A DNA stretch of 64,000 nt from Mangifera indica (lineage: Eukaryota; Streptophyta; Magnoliopsida; Sapindales; Anacardiaceae). Made by a program: the position numbers and the translations under genes. The first letter of the stretch is position 1. Each line of letters starts with the position of its first letter. The notes below the pieces were generated by a model that had not been told where the DNA came from, searched no databases, and saw nothing but the letters and a program-made list of their open reading frames with translations. The DNA lies in contig NW_025401110.1 of the NCBI RefSeq assembly GCF_011075055.1, positions 62,001-126,000 on the forward strand, in the 5' to 3' direction. Below, in pieces: positions 49,018 through 60,396 of this stretch.

Positions 49018-50394
49018 AAAAATCCTGAGTATTTTATTACTCTCCCTTTCAAAAAGAATGAAGATATCAACCCCACCAAAGCAAGTCATCATGGACTTAA
49101 TCCTGACCTAACTCAACAAGCAAAACAAGAATTGGCTCAACTCAAACAAGAAGGCCTTATCGAACCTACTCAATCCCCTTGGGCTTGTGCATCATTCTAT
49201 GTCAACAAACGTGTAGAACAGATCAGAGGAAAACTAAGGCTTGTTATCAATTATAAGCCTCTCAACAGTTTTCTACAAGATGACAAATTTCCAATACCTA
49301 ATAAGCAACATTTCTTTGCAAGATTAGCCCAAGCTACAGTCCTCTCCAAATTTGATCTTAAAGCTGGATTTTGGCAACTTGGTATCTCTCCCGAAGACAG
49401 ACCCAAAACTGCTTTCTCCCTTCCTAGTCATCATTACCAATGGACTGTCATGCCTTTCGGACTCAAAACAGCCCATTCACTATTCCAAAAAGCCTTAACC
49501 AAGATTTTTAACCCAATACAAGACCAAGCTCTCATTTACATTGATAATATCCTGCTGTTTTCCCGAAATAATAAAGACCATGTCATTCTCCTCACTCAGT
49601 TCCATAACCTAGTCAAATCTCATGGTATCATGTTTTCTGAAAAGAAGATGCTACTTACACAATCGTCCATAGAATTTCTGGGAATGACAATCTCTAATGG
49701 ATCCTATGTTCCTCAGCCTCACATTGGAATCCACCTCCAAGATTTTCCTGACGAATATCTTTTTAAAAAACAGATCCAACAATTTCTTGAAATTGTCAAC
49801 TATGTCTCTAAGTTTGTCCCACACCTTAGCCATTACATCAAACCCCTCTACCAGATGCTTCAAAAAGAACTTCCTTCATGGACAGATGTACACAACCAGT
49901 CCATTAAAAAACTCAAGGCCCTCATTCCAAAATTATCCCCGCTAAAACTTCCTTCAGAAGGAACCAGAATTTTACAGACTGACGCAAACAATGACCACTA
50001 GTCTGCCATTCTTCTTGAAGACCTCAATGGACACAAACACATATATGGATATAAGAGTGGACACTTCAAACCTTCAGAATTGCATTATCATTCCACCTTC
50101 AAAGATATCTTAGTTGTCAAAAGAGGAATTGAGAAGTTTGAATTTCATCTCAGTGGACATCATTTCACAGTGGAGACAGACATGACCTCTTTCCCATCCA
50201 TGTTAGTCCCTAAATCCAAACGCCTCCCTAATCCACAACTTATGTGATGGAATGAGTGGTTCTCAAACTACTTTTTTACTATAAAACATGTCAAAGGAAA
50301 AGACCACATTGTCTCTGATTACTTTTCCCGACCTTCGTATAAAAAATCATCCAAACCACTTATCCTATACTCACCTCCACTTTCGATTTATACC
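49018..50394 (+). pseudogene. Viral reverse transcriptase and RNase H region, copy B
   Basis: Stop-free RT covers the blocks KLRLVINYKPLN, SKFDLKAGFWQL and VMPFGLKTAHS. The catalytic motif at 49537-49548 reads YIDN instead of YIDD, which would itself inactivate the enzyme. RNase H (from about 49960) is cut by stops at 49999 and 50245. The frame then continues without a stop into the C-terminal region. Confidence 0.83.
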
Positions 50395-51687
50395 ATGTCT
50401 TCCTCCAATCCTTTACCTCCTGGAATTTCAGATTTACCTCCTGAATTTTCCTCCCTCTACTCCTCATTACCCATTGATGAGACCGAGACCTTCAAAACCT
50501 TACTTTTTTCCTATCAAACCAAAACAATCCAAGACACCGGTCCCTACACACTTGGCTCTATTGGCATTCATCCCGAGTTTCCTTACATCACTCTCTTCTC
50601 CATCAGAAACCCTACTCGAGATTTCACTTGAAATTCCCTATGGTTTCTATGGTATTTACTTGCAAAATATACTATAGCCATTGAATTCCCTGTTAGCCTT
50701 ATGCTTACCTGGCTCCATCATATCGAACATGGCCCATATGATCCAGAGTTCCTTCTATTCAGGATCTTTCTCCAATGGTTTTATCACCTCCCTTAGTGAA
50801 CTTGTACTTTCTTCCAGTACCAATTGGACCACCAAAGTTTTAGTCGACCTGCCGAAGCCCAACACTCTATCCTGTTTTTCACTCGAAAGGCCCAAGTCTT
50901 CAAATATCACAAAAAGATACTATTTGAAACCCATACCTGCAAATATGCGCATCTTCCATACAGCCTACAAAAATACCGTACCACATATACCCAAGAATAC
51001 CGTAACTTTGAACGTTCCATCACTGAAGCCAACTCAATTATTCCCCACCAGGTCTGCCCTACGTCTGCTGATGACGCCCCTTGGGAAGAGTATCCGACCC
51101 CCTACATGGCCCAGCTTGAACATGACCGAGATATTTTCTACTCCAAGCTCAATAACCGCCACAAGATGACAAATCCGACAAAGTCTACTTCCAGCTCACA
51201 AGACATGGATATCTCACCTCAATTATCTCCTGAGCTGTCTTTATCCACGTGGCATAATCCTCAGCGCATCATTGAAATTGAAGGAGAATTCCCTCATGTT
51301 CCAGTCCATCCTGATGTTGATCCAGCCACGTATCCCACCTATGATCAAGATCCAACGGTATACAAATATCTACAAAAAGATTCATATCCTGCTTTTTGCT
51401 CTCAAAGCACGTGCACCCATAATTATAAACATTTTGTGATTCATGCTGATATGCCAGAAGATAGTGCTCCCGACACCCACTCAGAAGACTCCCTAGGTGG
51501 CAATCTCCCCGTCCTCCACGATTTTTTCTCTCAAAAAACTGAATCCCTCGAAGATATCGACTTTGACGCAATCGATGCTCTGGTGGCCCAACACCACCAA
51601 CTATCCGACAGAATGATATCAACAAAGACCACGACTTCCACCTCTCAAGGTCCAGGATCCTCCACGTCTCCCCACTTGGCCCTCTAG
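50395..51687 (+). pseudogene. Viral C-terminal region of unknown function, copy B
   Basis: The region is in frame with RNase H. The ATG at 50395 could also serve as a separate start. Stops lie at 50629 and 50794-50799, and the last 290 codons (to the TAG at 51685) are open. This part contains SLQKYRTTYTQEYRNFERS, a Thr/Ser/Pro-rich centre and an acidic end. No known domain is recognised. Its retention in both copies suggests a genuine viral product. Confidence 0.65.
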
Positions 51688-51774
51688 GCCCAGACTGTTT
51701 GGCCTCACATGCCGACCATATGTATAATTATTTTGTTTTTGTATCTTTTCACATGTCATTTTAATTATTTGCTT

Positions 51775-51851
51775 GTGATGTAAGCGCTTACGCTTGTAAT
51801 AGATGCCCTCCAGCTGACATCTCGTTTGCTTGTAAACTTTGCCTATAAATA
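51775..51851 (+). promoter_or_regulatory. Viral promoter of copy B: as-1-like palindrome and TATA box
   Basis: TGATGTAAGCGCTTACGC at about 51775-51792 resembles the TGACG-type activator of 35S-like promoters, and TATAAATA lies at 51844-51851. A short TCCCTTCTCTTCGAAGGGA inverted repeat follows. Transcription would run rightward through the leader and out of the element, antisense to the 3' end of PUMY. Confidence 0.65.
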
Positions 51852-52300
51852 GCAGTCCCTTCTCTTCGAAGGGAAAATCAGCTTTCAATACACTCCTCTC
51901 TCCATGAATACAGTAGCTTAATCTTTCTTAAGTCTTGGGCAAAAGTCATTAATCTCTTTGAGTCAAAATTATCAATCCACCTCTTATACCACTAATCTAT
52001 GCAAAAGTATGCTTTGTACTTGCCTTGTAGTACAAGGATCCTGTACATCAAAACTCGTACGGGTTGGTTCCATACCAAAACGGAGTAGTCCAAACACTTA
52101 GACTCCATAAAAGGTTAGGTTGACTATGAGCTGAGCGACCTCAAGCCCGTAAAAGGACCCTTCCATCAGCCTATAGAATCTGTTAGGCTCTAACTGGGTC
52201 ATACCTTGAGTACGAGTTGTCTGTTTCACTACCATAATCCTTGACATACATTAGTCTAAGCCTTGATTGCTCTATGAAGGTTCCTAACCAACCAGGGTTA

Positions 52301-53518
52301 ACCCCCATCAGAAGGCCACTGATTTCACTAATGAAGCTACACAAAAACAGAATTTTCATGATGAACAAAGAGAGTTACCGATAACAAGCTAAATGAAGTA
52401 CAGATTTACTTCATTCTAATCACTAAGTGCGCGCGGGTGCATTCACGTGGGTGCATACTAATGCGTGTGAATACGTACGATGCATTGATACATTATATTA
52501 TATATTATAAAAATTCCTGGTTTTTGGTTTGATTTTTTTTCATGGTTTGTGTTGCAAATTTGCAATAAGTTGATCTCATAAAATTATGATAAATTTCCAT
52601 AAAAACTTGTACAAAATTGCTTCTCTATCAGATTAAGGCATAACAAATTTACATGCATTTTAAAGCAAATACATATTAACTGAAGACATGAAGATTTTGA
52701 TCTCACAATATTGTAGAGGTTCACTATAAATCTCATCACAATTTACAAAACACCACTTTTACAGAAAAATAACTTATATAAGATACTCTCATGTTGATGT
52801 AAGGATATCTTGTGATATTATCACAAATGAGATGATTTTCCTTTTCATTTTTCCCCTTAGCATTCAGTTTAATTCCTTGTCTCCATGGTCTTTCCTTCCA
52901 CACAACTTCTAAAAGTGCATATAAATTATCAAAATAGGCTGAAACTTTTCTTCAGAAGTTCAATATCTACATAATTTTTAATGGTTGATTTGGTCTATTA
53001 GAACTGGAAGAAATTAAATTCAAAATAATGTAAATATGTGTGTAATCCAAGCTATCTTGAGCATAGAATGCTAACTGAACAAATCCTGCCAAAAATCAGA
53101 ACCACGAAAGCCAAAATCAAATCATACCTCATACAAGAAGGGATCAGGGATAGAGAGAATGCAAAATAGTCTCACTTCAAATTATTCCAAGTACTCAATT
53201 TAAGTTTAATAGTTTCATATATACGAAATTATAGAATATTCTCTCTACAGAAATAATTAGAGCACCAGTACACACTATCAATCTATTCACTTCAAAATAT
53301 ATATAATTACTGCTAGAAAATTTGAGCACACTGAAAATCCAGAAAAAGATGATAATACAATGGCAATTTCTCAATGACTCATGAGCAATGATCAAAGTAA
53401 CATACAGATCTAATGACAAATTTTTAAGAGATGCAGCTTGTTTTTTCTCTATTTAATTTAAAAAGTACATTTTTATTGAAACATCATAAACAAATCAATA
53501 AAGAATATGAAATTTACC
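52301..53518. other. Intergenic region between virus and PUMY; no gene supported
   Basis: The stretch is AT-rich without a supported open frame. The end next to 53518 should hold the PUMY 3'UTR. No target duplication matches the left viral flank at 38881, as expected for integration without an integrase. Confidence 0.5.
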
Positions 53519-56500
53519 TTAACTACAATGTTGTCTAAGCTGGGAAAGAGCTGCGGCAATCTTAGCGCCAACAAGAGCATTATTTTTCACAAGTGCAATG
53601 TCTAAAAATTTAGTTAAGCATAAAGAAACACTCAAAACATCATTTGCAACTCAAAGTAGAAATATAAAATCTATTAATATACTATTACAGGGTTTTTTTT
53701 TTTCTGTTCCTATGCAATTAAAAAGTTCACAAGCAGCTGCGGTGTCCTGCTGCTTAAACACCAATTACATGCAAAGAATGTAAACAAATACACTTATTCT
53801 TCAATATAATAAGAAAAGGATACTTGAAGAGAGTGACACTCCTCTGGTTAATTCATTCACTCTTGCAAGCAAAAATGGAGTCTCAGCATTTCCTGTTATG
53901 TTCTTTTCCCTGTCGAACAAGAGTTGTAGGTCAAGTAGAATTAGGTCCATGGTAACGTATATAAAGAAACTATAAAATGGAAATGTAATTATGTTTGATG
54001 AGAAAAAGATGATTTCACCTTGCTTCTCTAAGGGCAGTCTGGATTGCTGACTCAATTAAGTTTCCAGAAGCTGAGTGTTCTTTTGGTATTGGAACAGCAA
54101 TCAAGATTCCAGATCCAAGCTTAAGTTTTAGGTTTGCATCTGAAATCGATAATAACCGCCATAACAGAAAACAGGAATTACTTACAAATTTTTTATTATT
54201 AAAATAAATATAACATGAGCCAACAGTTTCACTTGCCTATTAACCGAGCACATTCTTGTGGGCTATCGACACGACAAGGCACCTAAATTTTTGTCAAAAG
54301 TCAAAGAAGACATGTTTACACAAACCAAAATTAAAAGAAAGCATGCACAGAATAAATATATGCATTTTAATTCACTTGCAATCTAGAAGCCATTTCAGCA
54401 ACCATCATTATTCTAATGGCTTCTGAACTTAAAAATCTTCTTGGGACTTCCAGCCAGAAAATGCAAGCACAGTATATTGACCTCCTCTCTTTTGAGGAGT
54501 CCTTTACATCAGAGAGAGAGAGAAATAGAGCTTCCAACATGTCAAATTGTTTCCCCACTCTGCTCTTTCTTCCCATTGAAGAAGAAATGTTTATCTATTT
54601 TTTACCATTAAAATGAAAATGGGTTAGTATATGATTACTAATGAGATCAAGTTAATTGTGTGACCACCAATTAAGATATCTAATGCATGGACATTTGCTT
54701 GGATAAACCTCTCTTTTTATGATGGTGAAAAGAGAGCACCACAGCAAAACCAATATGACTGTTAGGCACCATCATTGAATATCATTTTAGATAACCACCA
54801 TATATTGAATTCTATATTAAAACCTAAATATTCATTATGTATCATAACTCAAAGGAAAATGCACCAGACAAAGTTGACCATTAATACCTTGCAGCCACTA
54901 GTTTCAGTGAAAAAAGCTGGGAACTCATGAGTCTTATAGGCAGCAACACAAACTCCCTGAGTTTCCTGTACTGATGGTGACAAAGTTCAGAATCTGAGGC
55001 GAATCACTATACAGATATTGGAGATGAAATAGTAAGTACCAAATACTCAAGGGTCCTCGGAATATCTAAAATGGACTTTACACCAGCAGAGATGACAGCT
55101 ACTGGAGTTCTTCCAAGCTCTGTAAGATCTGAGGATATATCCATTGCTGCATAGAGAACATCAAAACAAGAAATGGTGCAGAGAATTACTAATTGAATGG
55201 TTTCTAGAAAAAAAAAAAAAAAAAGGATTATGGTCTAGCCCTTCAAAAACTAATATGACTCATCTCATCCATTGATATTTCTGCATGTATAATCCTATAT
55301 TATCTTTTGATTTTAAATAATCATAAAAAACAAGAACAAAAAACATTTTCTACCTCCCAACCACAGGAGGCAAGATAACAGCAAGAGCTATAATATTAAA
55401 TTGCAACCAGTTAAAAAATAGGATAATAGCTCTATAAAAATAAAGGACAAGTTCTTGTGTGCCCATCACATGATACAATGATTAAGTAGGTGCTATCTTG
55501 CTAAAGTTATGTTAGGGTTGGGACACTTGTCCTCAATCCAATGGTCAATTTCTATTATAAATATATGTTTTGGGTTTTAAAAGAAGAAAAGAAGAAAATA
55601 TATTAGGATTTTGTTTGAGGGCAGTCATCCTTAGCTAATTTAGGGAGGTCTCTGGCACCTCGAATGGCCGGAAAATGGGAGGCCCCAAACTCTTCAAAAT
55701 GTTCGGTTTATCCTTGTAATATTTTGATTAATGAAATAGTTTTAGTTTATTATGTTTTTTGTGTTTTAGTAGAATAAGAGTTAGATTCCTAACAAAATAG
55801 TATCAGAGCATTCAATCCAGTGGGGAAGACAGATGATAGTCGAAAAAGTGAAGATTCGCCAGAAAAAGTGAAGAGTCGCCAAAAAATGTCACAGAAGAGG
55901 CTGACTTGAAGAAGAATAATCATAAGGAGAAATGAGTCCGAAAGTGTAAAAAGAGAAGAAGAGGAAAACGAAAACAGAAGAAGAAGAAGAAGGAGAAGAA
56001 AATGAAATGCCGGCGGAAGCGAAAAAAAAAAAAAGTCAGAAGACAGAAGGGAGAAAAAGCAGAGAAGAAAGAAGAAGAGAAAAAACGAGGAGAAGAAAAG
56101 AGAAAGGAGAGAGAAAAAAATAAAGAAAAAAGGTGGAGGGCAATGGTGGTTGGTTTGTTGGGAAAAGGAGGAGAGCTGTGGTTTGTTGGGAAAATAGAAA
56201 AGAAGGCAATAAGTGGGGTTCTTAGGAAGAGAAAAAGAAAAGATGTGGGGTGTTGAAAAAAAAAAAAAGTGAAGAAGCAACAGTAGAGAGAGAGGGTAGG
56301 GAGATAAAAAATAATAATAATAATAAAAAAAAATTAAAAAAATTTAAAAAATCAGAAAAAAATTTAAAAAGAAAAAAAAATCTATAAATATCCATCTTGA
56401 GGACAATATGGTTTTGAAGGGGAGGGAAATGTTAGGATTGAGACATTTGTCCTCAATCCAATGGTCAATTTCTATTATAAATATATGTTTTGGGTTTTAA

Positions 56501-58879
56501 AAGAAGAAAAGAAGAAAATATATTAGGGTTTTGTTTGAGGGCAGCTATCCTTGGCTGATTTAGGGAGGTCTATGACGCCTCGAACGGCCAGAAAATGAGA
56601 GGCCCTGAACTCTTCGAAATGTTCGGTTTATCTTTGTAATATTTTGATTAATGAAATAGTTTTAGTTTATTATGTTTTTTATGTTTTAATTTTGTGTTTT
56701 AGTAGAATAAGAGCTAGGTTCCTAACAAGTTACAGCAAACATCATTCCAAGTGAGAGGTTCACGGCTTTTCATAATAAAGAACCATTTCTTTCATCTACA
56801 CGTAGACCATCTTACTACAGTCAGATGATTAATGAACCACATTGTTTGAATTTTGCAACTAAAAATTCAAAAGACCCCTGCAATACAGAATATAGAATGG
56901 CTTCGGAATTAACAAAGCATAACTAGACGTCATAAAGATGGGCCATCTCATATCACTCCTTGATTGCAAATTAAGAAACATATTGCACAACAAATAGTAT
57001 CTATTATCATGATATAAATGGATGCAAAACTTACTCTGCTCTCCATACCGGTGTACACCTCCAATTCCCCCAGTAACAAATACAGGGATGCCAACCTATT
57101 GAAATTTGAGCATTTAAGTAATAGCAAAATAAACATTAATGTTGCAAGAATTGGAAAGAAAAAAAATGCAAAGAAATTTGTATAAGCCAAAGCACAGAGA
57201 ATTAAGACAATTAAGCCTAAAGTTAGTTACCATTGAAGCAAAAAACATTGTTGCAGAAACAGTAGTTGCACCATTCCCTCTGGTAGCCACCTGAAAAGTG
57301 CATCAGTCATTTATGAACTTAATTGTGAATTGAATCAGCATAGAAGGTTCAGTGTATTGTTTCATGGCATTCCATCATCTCTTCTGCTAAAAAAATTTTG
57401 GAAATTACAACACAACAGGTTTTTCGAAACCATTTATAATATGTTTTCAAAATGGCTAGATATAATTCAGTGTAGTATTTCATTCAAGAAAACTGTAATG
57501 CAACAGAAATTTCATATTACGTGAACATTAAAATCCAAAACAAGGAAGAAACTGAAAAAAATACATATAAGAAGATCATTCATAAGAGAGCCTTATTGAA
57601 AATGGTGATTGATATCTAAGTGCCACTCACAACATGAGCAATGTCCCTCCGAGCTGTCTTTTGTGCTCTACTTCCTAACCTAGCAAGCCTTTCCAGTTCT
57701 TCAATACTCAAACCTACATAAAGCAATATCTTAGCAACATGGGAAAATAAAATGTTAAACCACCATATAAGAGGAAAAAAGAGGCTGCTGAGTCTAACAT
57801 TTGGATCCAATTTTGCGATCCCACAAAGAAAACAGGAAACAATTCAGGTACCCCAAGAAAAGGTACTCAAAATTTAAAACCTGGCAATAAGATAGAAAAG
57901 AGTTTGGATTCCTTCATGCTATCATTTAAAAAGCTTCCAAGAAAAACTTTAAGAGAAACACCTATACATGGCACGCCATCTAAAATAGCAATCGTTGCAG
58001 GAACTGCTCCATTCTCCCTGACAATTGCCTCCACCGTCTTTGCAGTTTCCAAATTTTGAGGATATGGCATCCCTGCACATAAGCAACAAATGCTAATAAA
58101 ACCATGAAATTCAGCATATTCAACCAAAAATATACTAGGGGATCACACATTTCACAATGTCACACAATTGTCACAATAAAAATTAGAACAGGAACTCCTT
58201 CACATTCACTCTTTCAAACAAATAAATTATTCCACAAGCCCAAAAATAAAACATACAGAGTTCAAGAGTAGTCACCAGAGATAAACTTTTGGGATCCCAA
58301 AAGATTAAATCTACAATACTATGAGGTGTGTTCTTAAATCAAATTTCATTCTACCAAAAAGAATTTCCTAGAAAAGAGATAAATTGCAGCTGTTAATGCA
58401 AGGAATACTAAAACATTCAACACATTGCAACATGAGACTATTCTCATATTGCAACTAATCCCAGTAACATTGCCGGGCCAGCAAGGAAACACATTAAGAG
58501 GGATTGACAAAAGCAGAAAAACTAAGTATGCAACTTCTTGTGACTACAAATATTATTGTTCTCAAACTGCACCAAATCCCAGCAACGTTACTTGCAAAAG
58601 TAGAAGGGAATAATAAAAGCAGAAAAGAGAGAGCCAGTTTGAGAATACCATGGGAGATAATGGTAGATTCAAGAGCAACAACAGCTTCTCCATTGGATAG
58701 AGCTTCACTCACGTCTGGAGAAAGCTTCACTAAACCCTGAACGCCAGATAAAATTAATAAATATATATTATTAAAAAAAAAAAAACGATGAATGAAAGAA
58801 ATACGAAAGAGTTTGACTTTACTTTAGGGCTCAAATGATTGTGAAGACTGGACAATCTTGAGAGAGCTTTTGATGCCAT
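53519..58879 (-). CDS. PUMY: Pseudouridine-5'-phosphate glycosidase, PUMY (12 exons, complete)
   Basis: The enzyme splits pseudouridine monophosphate into uracil and ribose 5-phosphate, the second step of pseudouridine breakdown after PUKI kinase. Plants place this pathway in peroxisomes. Twelve exons join in phase to 326 aa: 58879-58823, 58736-58649, 58072-57962, 57713-57631, 57290-57231, 57095-57035, 55146-55040, 54965-54888, 54282-54237, 54139-54019, 53909-53824, 53601-53519. Family blocks include [18 protein letters not shown] (the catalytic Glu equivalent is residue 42), [38 protein letters not shown] (active-site Lys), [10 protein letters not shown] and [12 protein letters not shown]. 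Residues 8-16, RLSSLHNHL, fit the PTS2 peroxisomal signal R-L-x5-H-L. The intron after exon 9 has a GC donor (ATAG/GCAAGT). The intron after exon 6 carries an LTR-type element. Confidence 0.95.
55505..56732. mobile_element. Non-autonomous LTR element (large TRIM/small LARD) in a PUMY intron
   Basis: LTRs at 55510-55794 (285 bp) and 56430-56727 (298 bp) both run TGTTAGG...CCTAACA and are flanked by the 5-bp duplication AGTTA at 55505-55509 and 56728-56732. A near-perfect primer site (TATCAGAGCA) follows the left LTR, and a polypurine tract (GAAGGGGAGGGAAA) precedes the right one. The 635-bp interior is strikingly A/G-rich, with GAAGAAGAAG tracts. The Lys/Glu-rich open frames it yields are compositional, and no gag or pol sequence is present. 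The LTRs are well conserved, so insertion is more recent than for the TRIM in CBP80. Confidence 0.9.
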
Positions 58880-60396
58880 TTCTGCTAGAATTCTTAGTGT
58901 TTTCAGAGAACTGCAGTCAATCGGTTTTTATGGCTTCGATTTCACAGTTTGACTCGTGAAAGTCTCTTGGCGGTTGGGACTAATGACAACAATCCCCTGA
59001 GGTTTTAGTAAAATCTCCCAACAATTACAGGAATAACAAGAGCTCCCCACTGCTATTGTTAAAAACTTAAAATAAGAGTAAATAAAATTTTCCACCCAAG
59101 GTGTGGTCTTAAAAACATTTTTTTTACTCTTAATTATATAAATAATATTTTAATATTTAAACTCAAATTCAAACCCTATTTAAAAAAATAATAATATAAA
59201 ATTTTTTTTTTAATATTTATTAAATTTAAACATAAAAAAATATTTTTTTATTAAATTCATATATTTTAAATATGATAATTTAACTTTTAAAAATATTATT
59301 GTATTTAGTTTTTTTTAGGTGTAATTATTATTTTTGAAATTATTAAGGGGCAAAATAATATGCCAAAAATTTCCAAAAGACCAACAAACTTTTTTAAAAT
59401 TTTCAATAACCTCTTAAAATTTTTTTAAAGACCTATGATATTTTTAAAAATTATAATTTACTTTTAATATACAATCATACGACAAAGACATCTCTATTTA
59501 TTAAAACAAACGAAGAGAAAATAAGAAATAATTTTTTATATAATTTAAATATTTAAAATATTATTTTTTATTTTTGTTAATTTATAATTATATGATAATT
59601 TTAAAAAATAAAATACTAAAGATAAAATAATAATTTTATTTTTAATATTATTATTTTATAATCACGTTTTAATTTTGAGTGAAAATTATTATTAATTATT
59701 GATTAGGTCGTATTCGTGGCATTATAAGGTTAAAAATGAGAAGTATGGGGTCATCCATCAAAAGATGATTAGATGAATCAGACAACAGTGAATAATTTAG
59801 TTAGAGGCTTCAAATATTTGCATACCAATGACCAAGAGAGTTTCGACAAAATAATTTAAAATTTGAAAATGATCATTTGACGGTTATCAAGAGAAAAGTT
59901 TCAAATCAGATCTTACATTACAAAACCTTCATAACAGCCACCCAATAGAGATGTTAACTTCCATATAAATATAAGTTATCAATATAGACATAAATTCATC
60001 TATTTAGACTATAAGGGTTAACAAAACGGTGAAAGACTAAAACTTTTAAAGAAAATACTTGTGTTCGAGTTTATATTATATTTGTAAAACTTTAACTTAT
60101 CTGACATAGTGGTTGTAGGTCTAGTCACTGCACCTCGAGGTTTGTCCATCCAACCAATCTAGACAAAGTTTCTTGGTTACCAAAAATAACTCATCTATTT
60201 AAATTCAAAATTATAGATTGATTTTCAAGGGAGACAAAGAATTCAAATGAGGTCTTTTCCCTCCAAAACAACTAGTAAAAACATTGTAGACGTAGTCATT
60301 CTAATTATTGAGTCAAACCACATAAAAATCTTGATGTCATGCTTCCTTCTTTTTTTAACTTTACATTCATTCACTTATCTTTCATGTTAATTTTAA
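58880..60396. other. Intergenic region upstream of PUMY; AT-rich, one SINE
   Basis: The PUMY promoter and 5'UTR lie next to 58880. From 59090 the DNA is extremely AT-rich with long T and A runs. A SINE-like insertion occupies about 60009-60186. No gene was seen. Confidence 0.5.
59994..60202 (+). repeat. SINE-like element with target duplication
   Basis: The flanks share a TCATCTATTTA core (about 59996-60006 and 60191-60201). In between is a tRNA-like head with an A-box-like GGGTTAACAAAACGG and a B-box-like GTGTTCGAGTTTA. A related head occurs at 34030-34140, with the shared string TTTGTAAAACT and a GAATTCGAACC B-box. A weaker relative lies at 33240-33400. Confidence 0.5.

Larger units (their letters stand above)
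46283..52300 (+). mobile_element. Endogenous caulimovirid, copy B: 5'-truncated, decayed
   Basis: The copy starts at the point equivalent to 44892 in copy A, inside the linker before the coat region. It then carries coat/zinc knuckle, protease, RT, RNase H, the C-terminal region, promoter and leader. It ends at the same leader base as copy A (GGGTTA). Its length, 6018 bp, nearly equals the matching 6011 bp of A, so indels are few. Apart from one frameshift near 46435, the whole coding part stays in one frame, broken by stops at 46675, 46825, 47671, 47968, 49015, 49999, 50245, 50629 and 50794-50799. Confidence 0.88.

Noticed and set aside
38882..52300. Interpretation as an ordinary LTR retrotransposon pair
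   Set aside because: No LTRs, no integrase and no target duplication; a movement-protein core and caulimovirid gene order fit a pararetrovirus instead.
55789..56280. 163-codon Phe/Ser/Leu-rich frame on the minus strand, and a Lys/Glu-rich frame on the plus strand (56002-56256)
   Set aside because: Both arise from the purine-rich interior of the LTR element and have no start context or motif.
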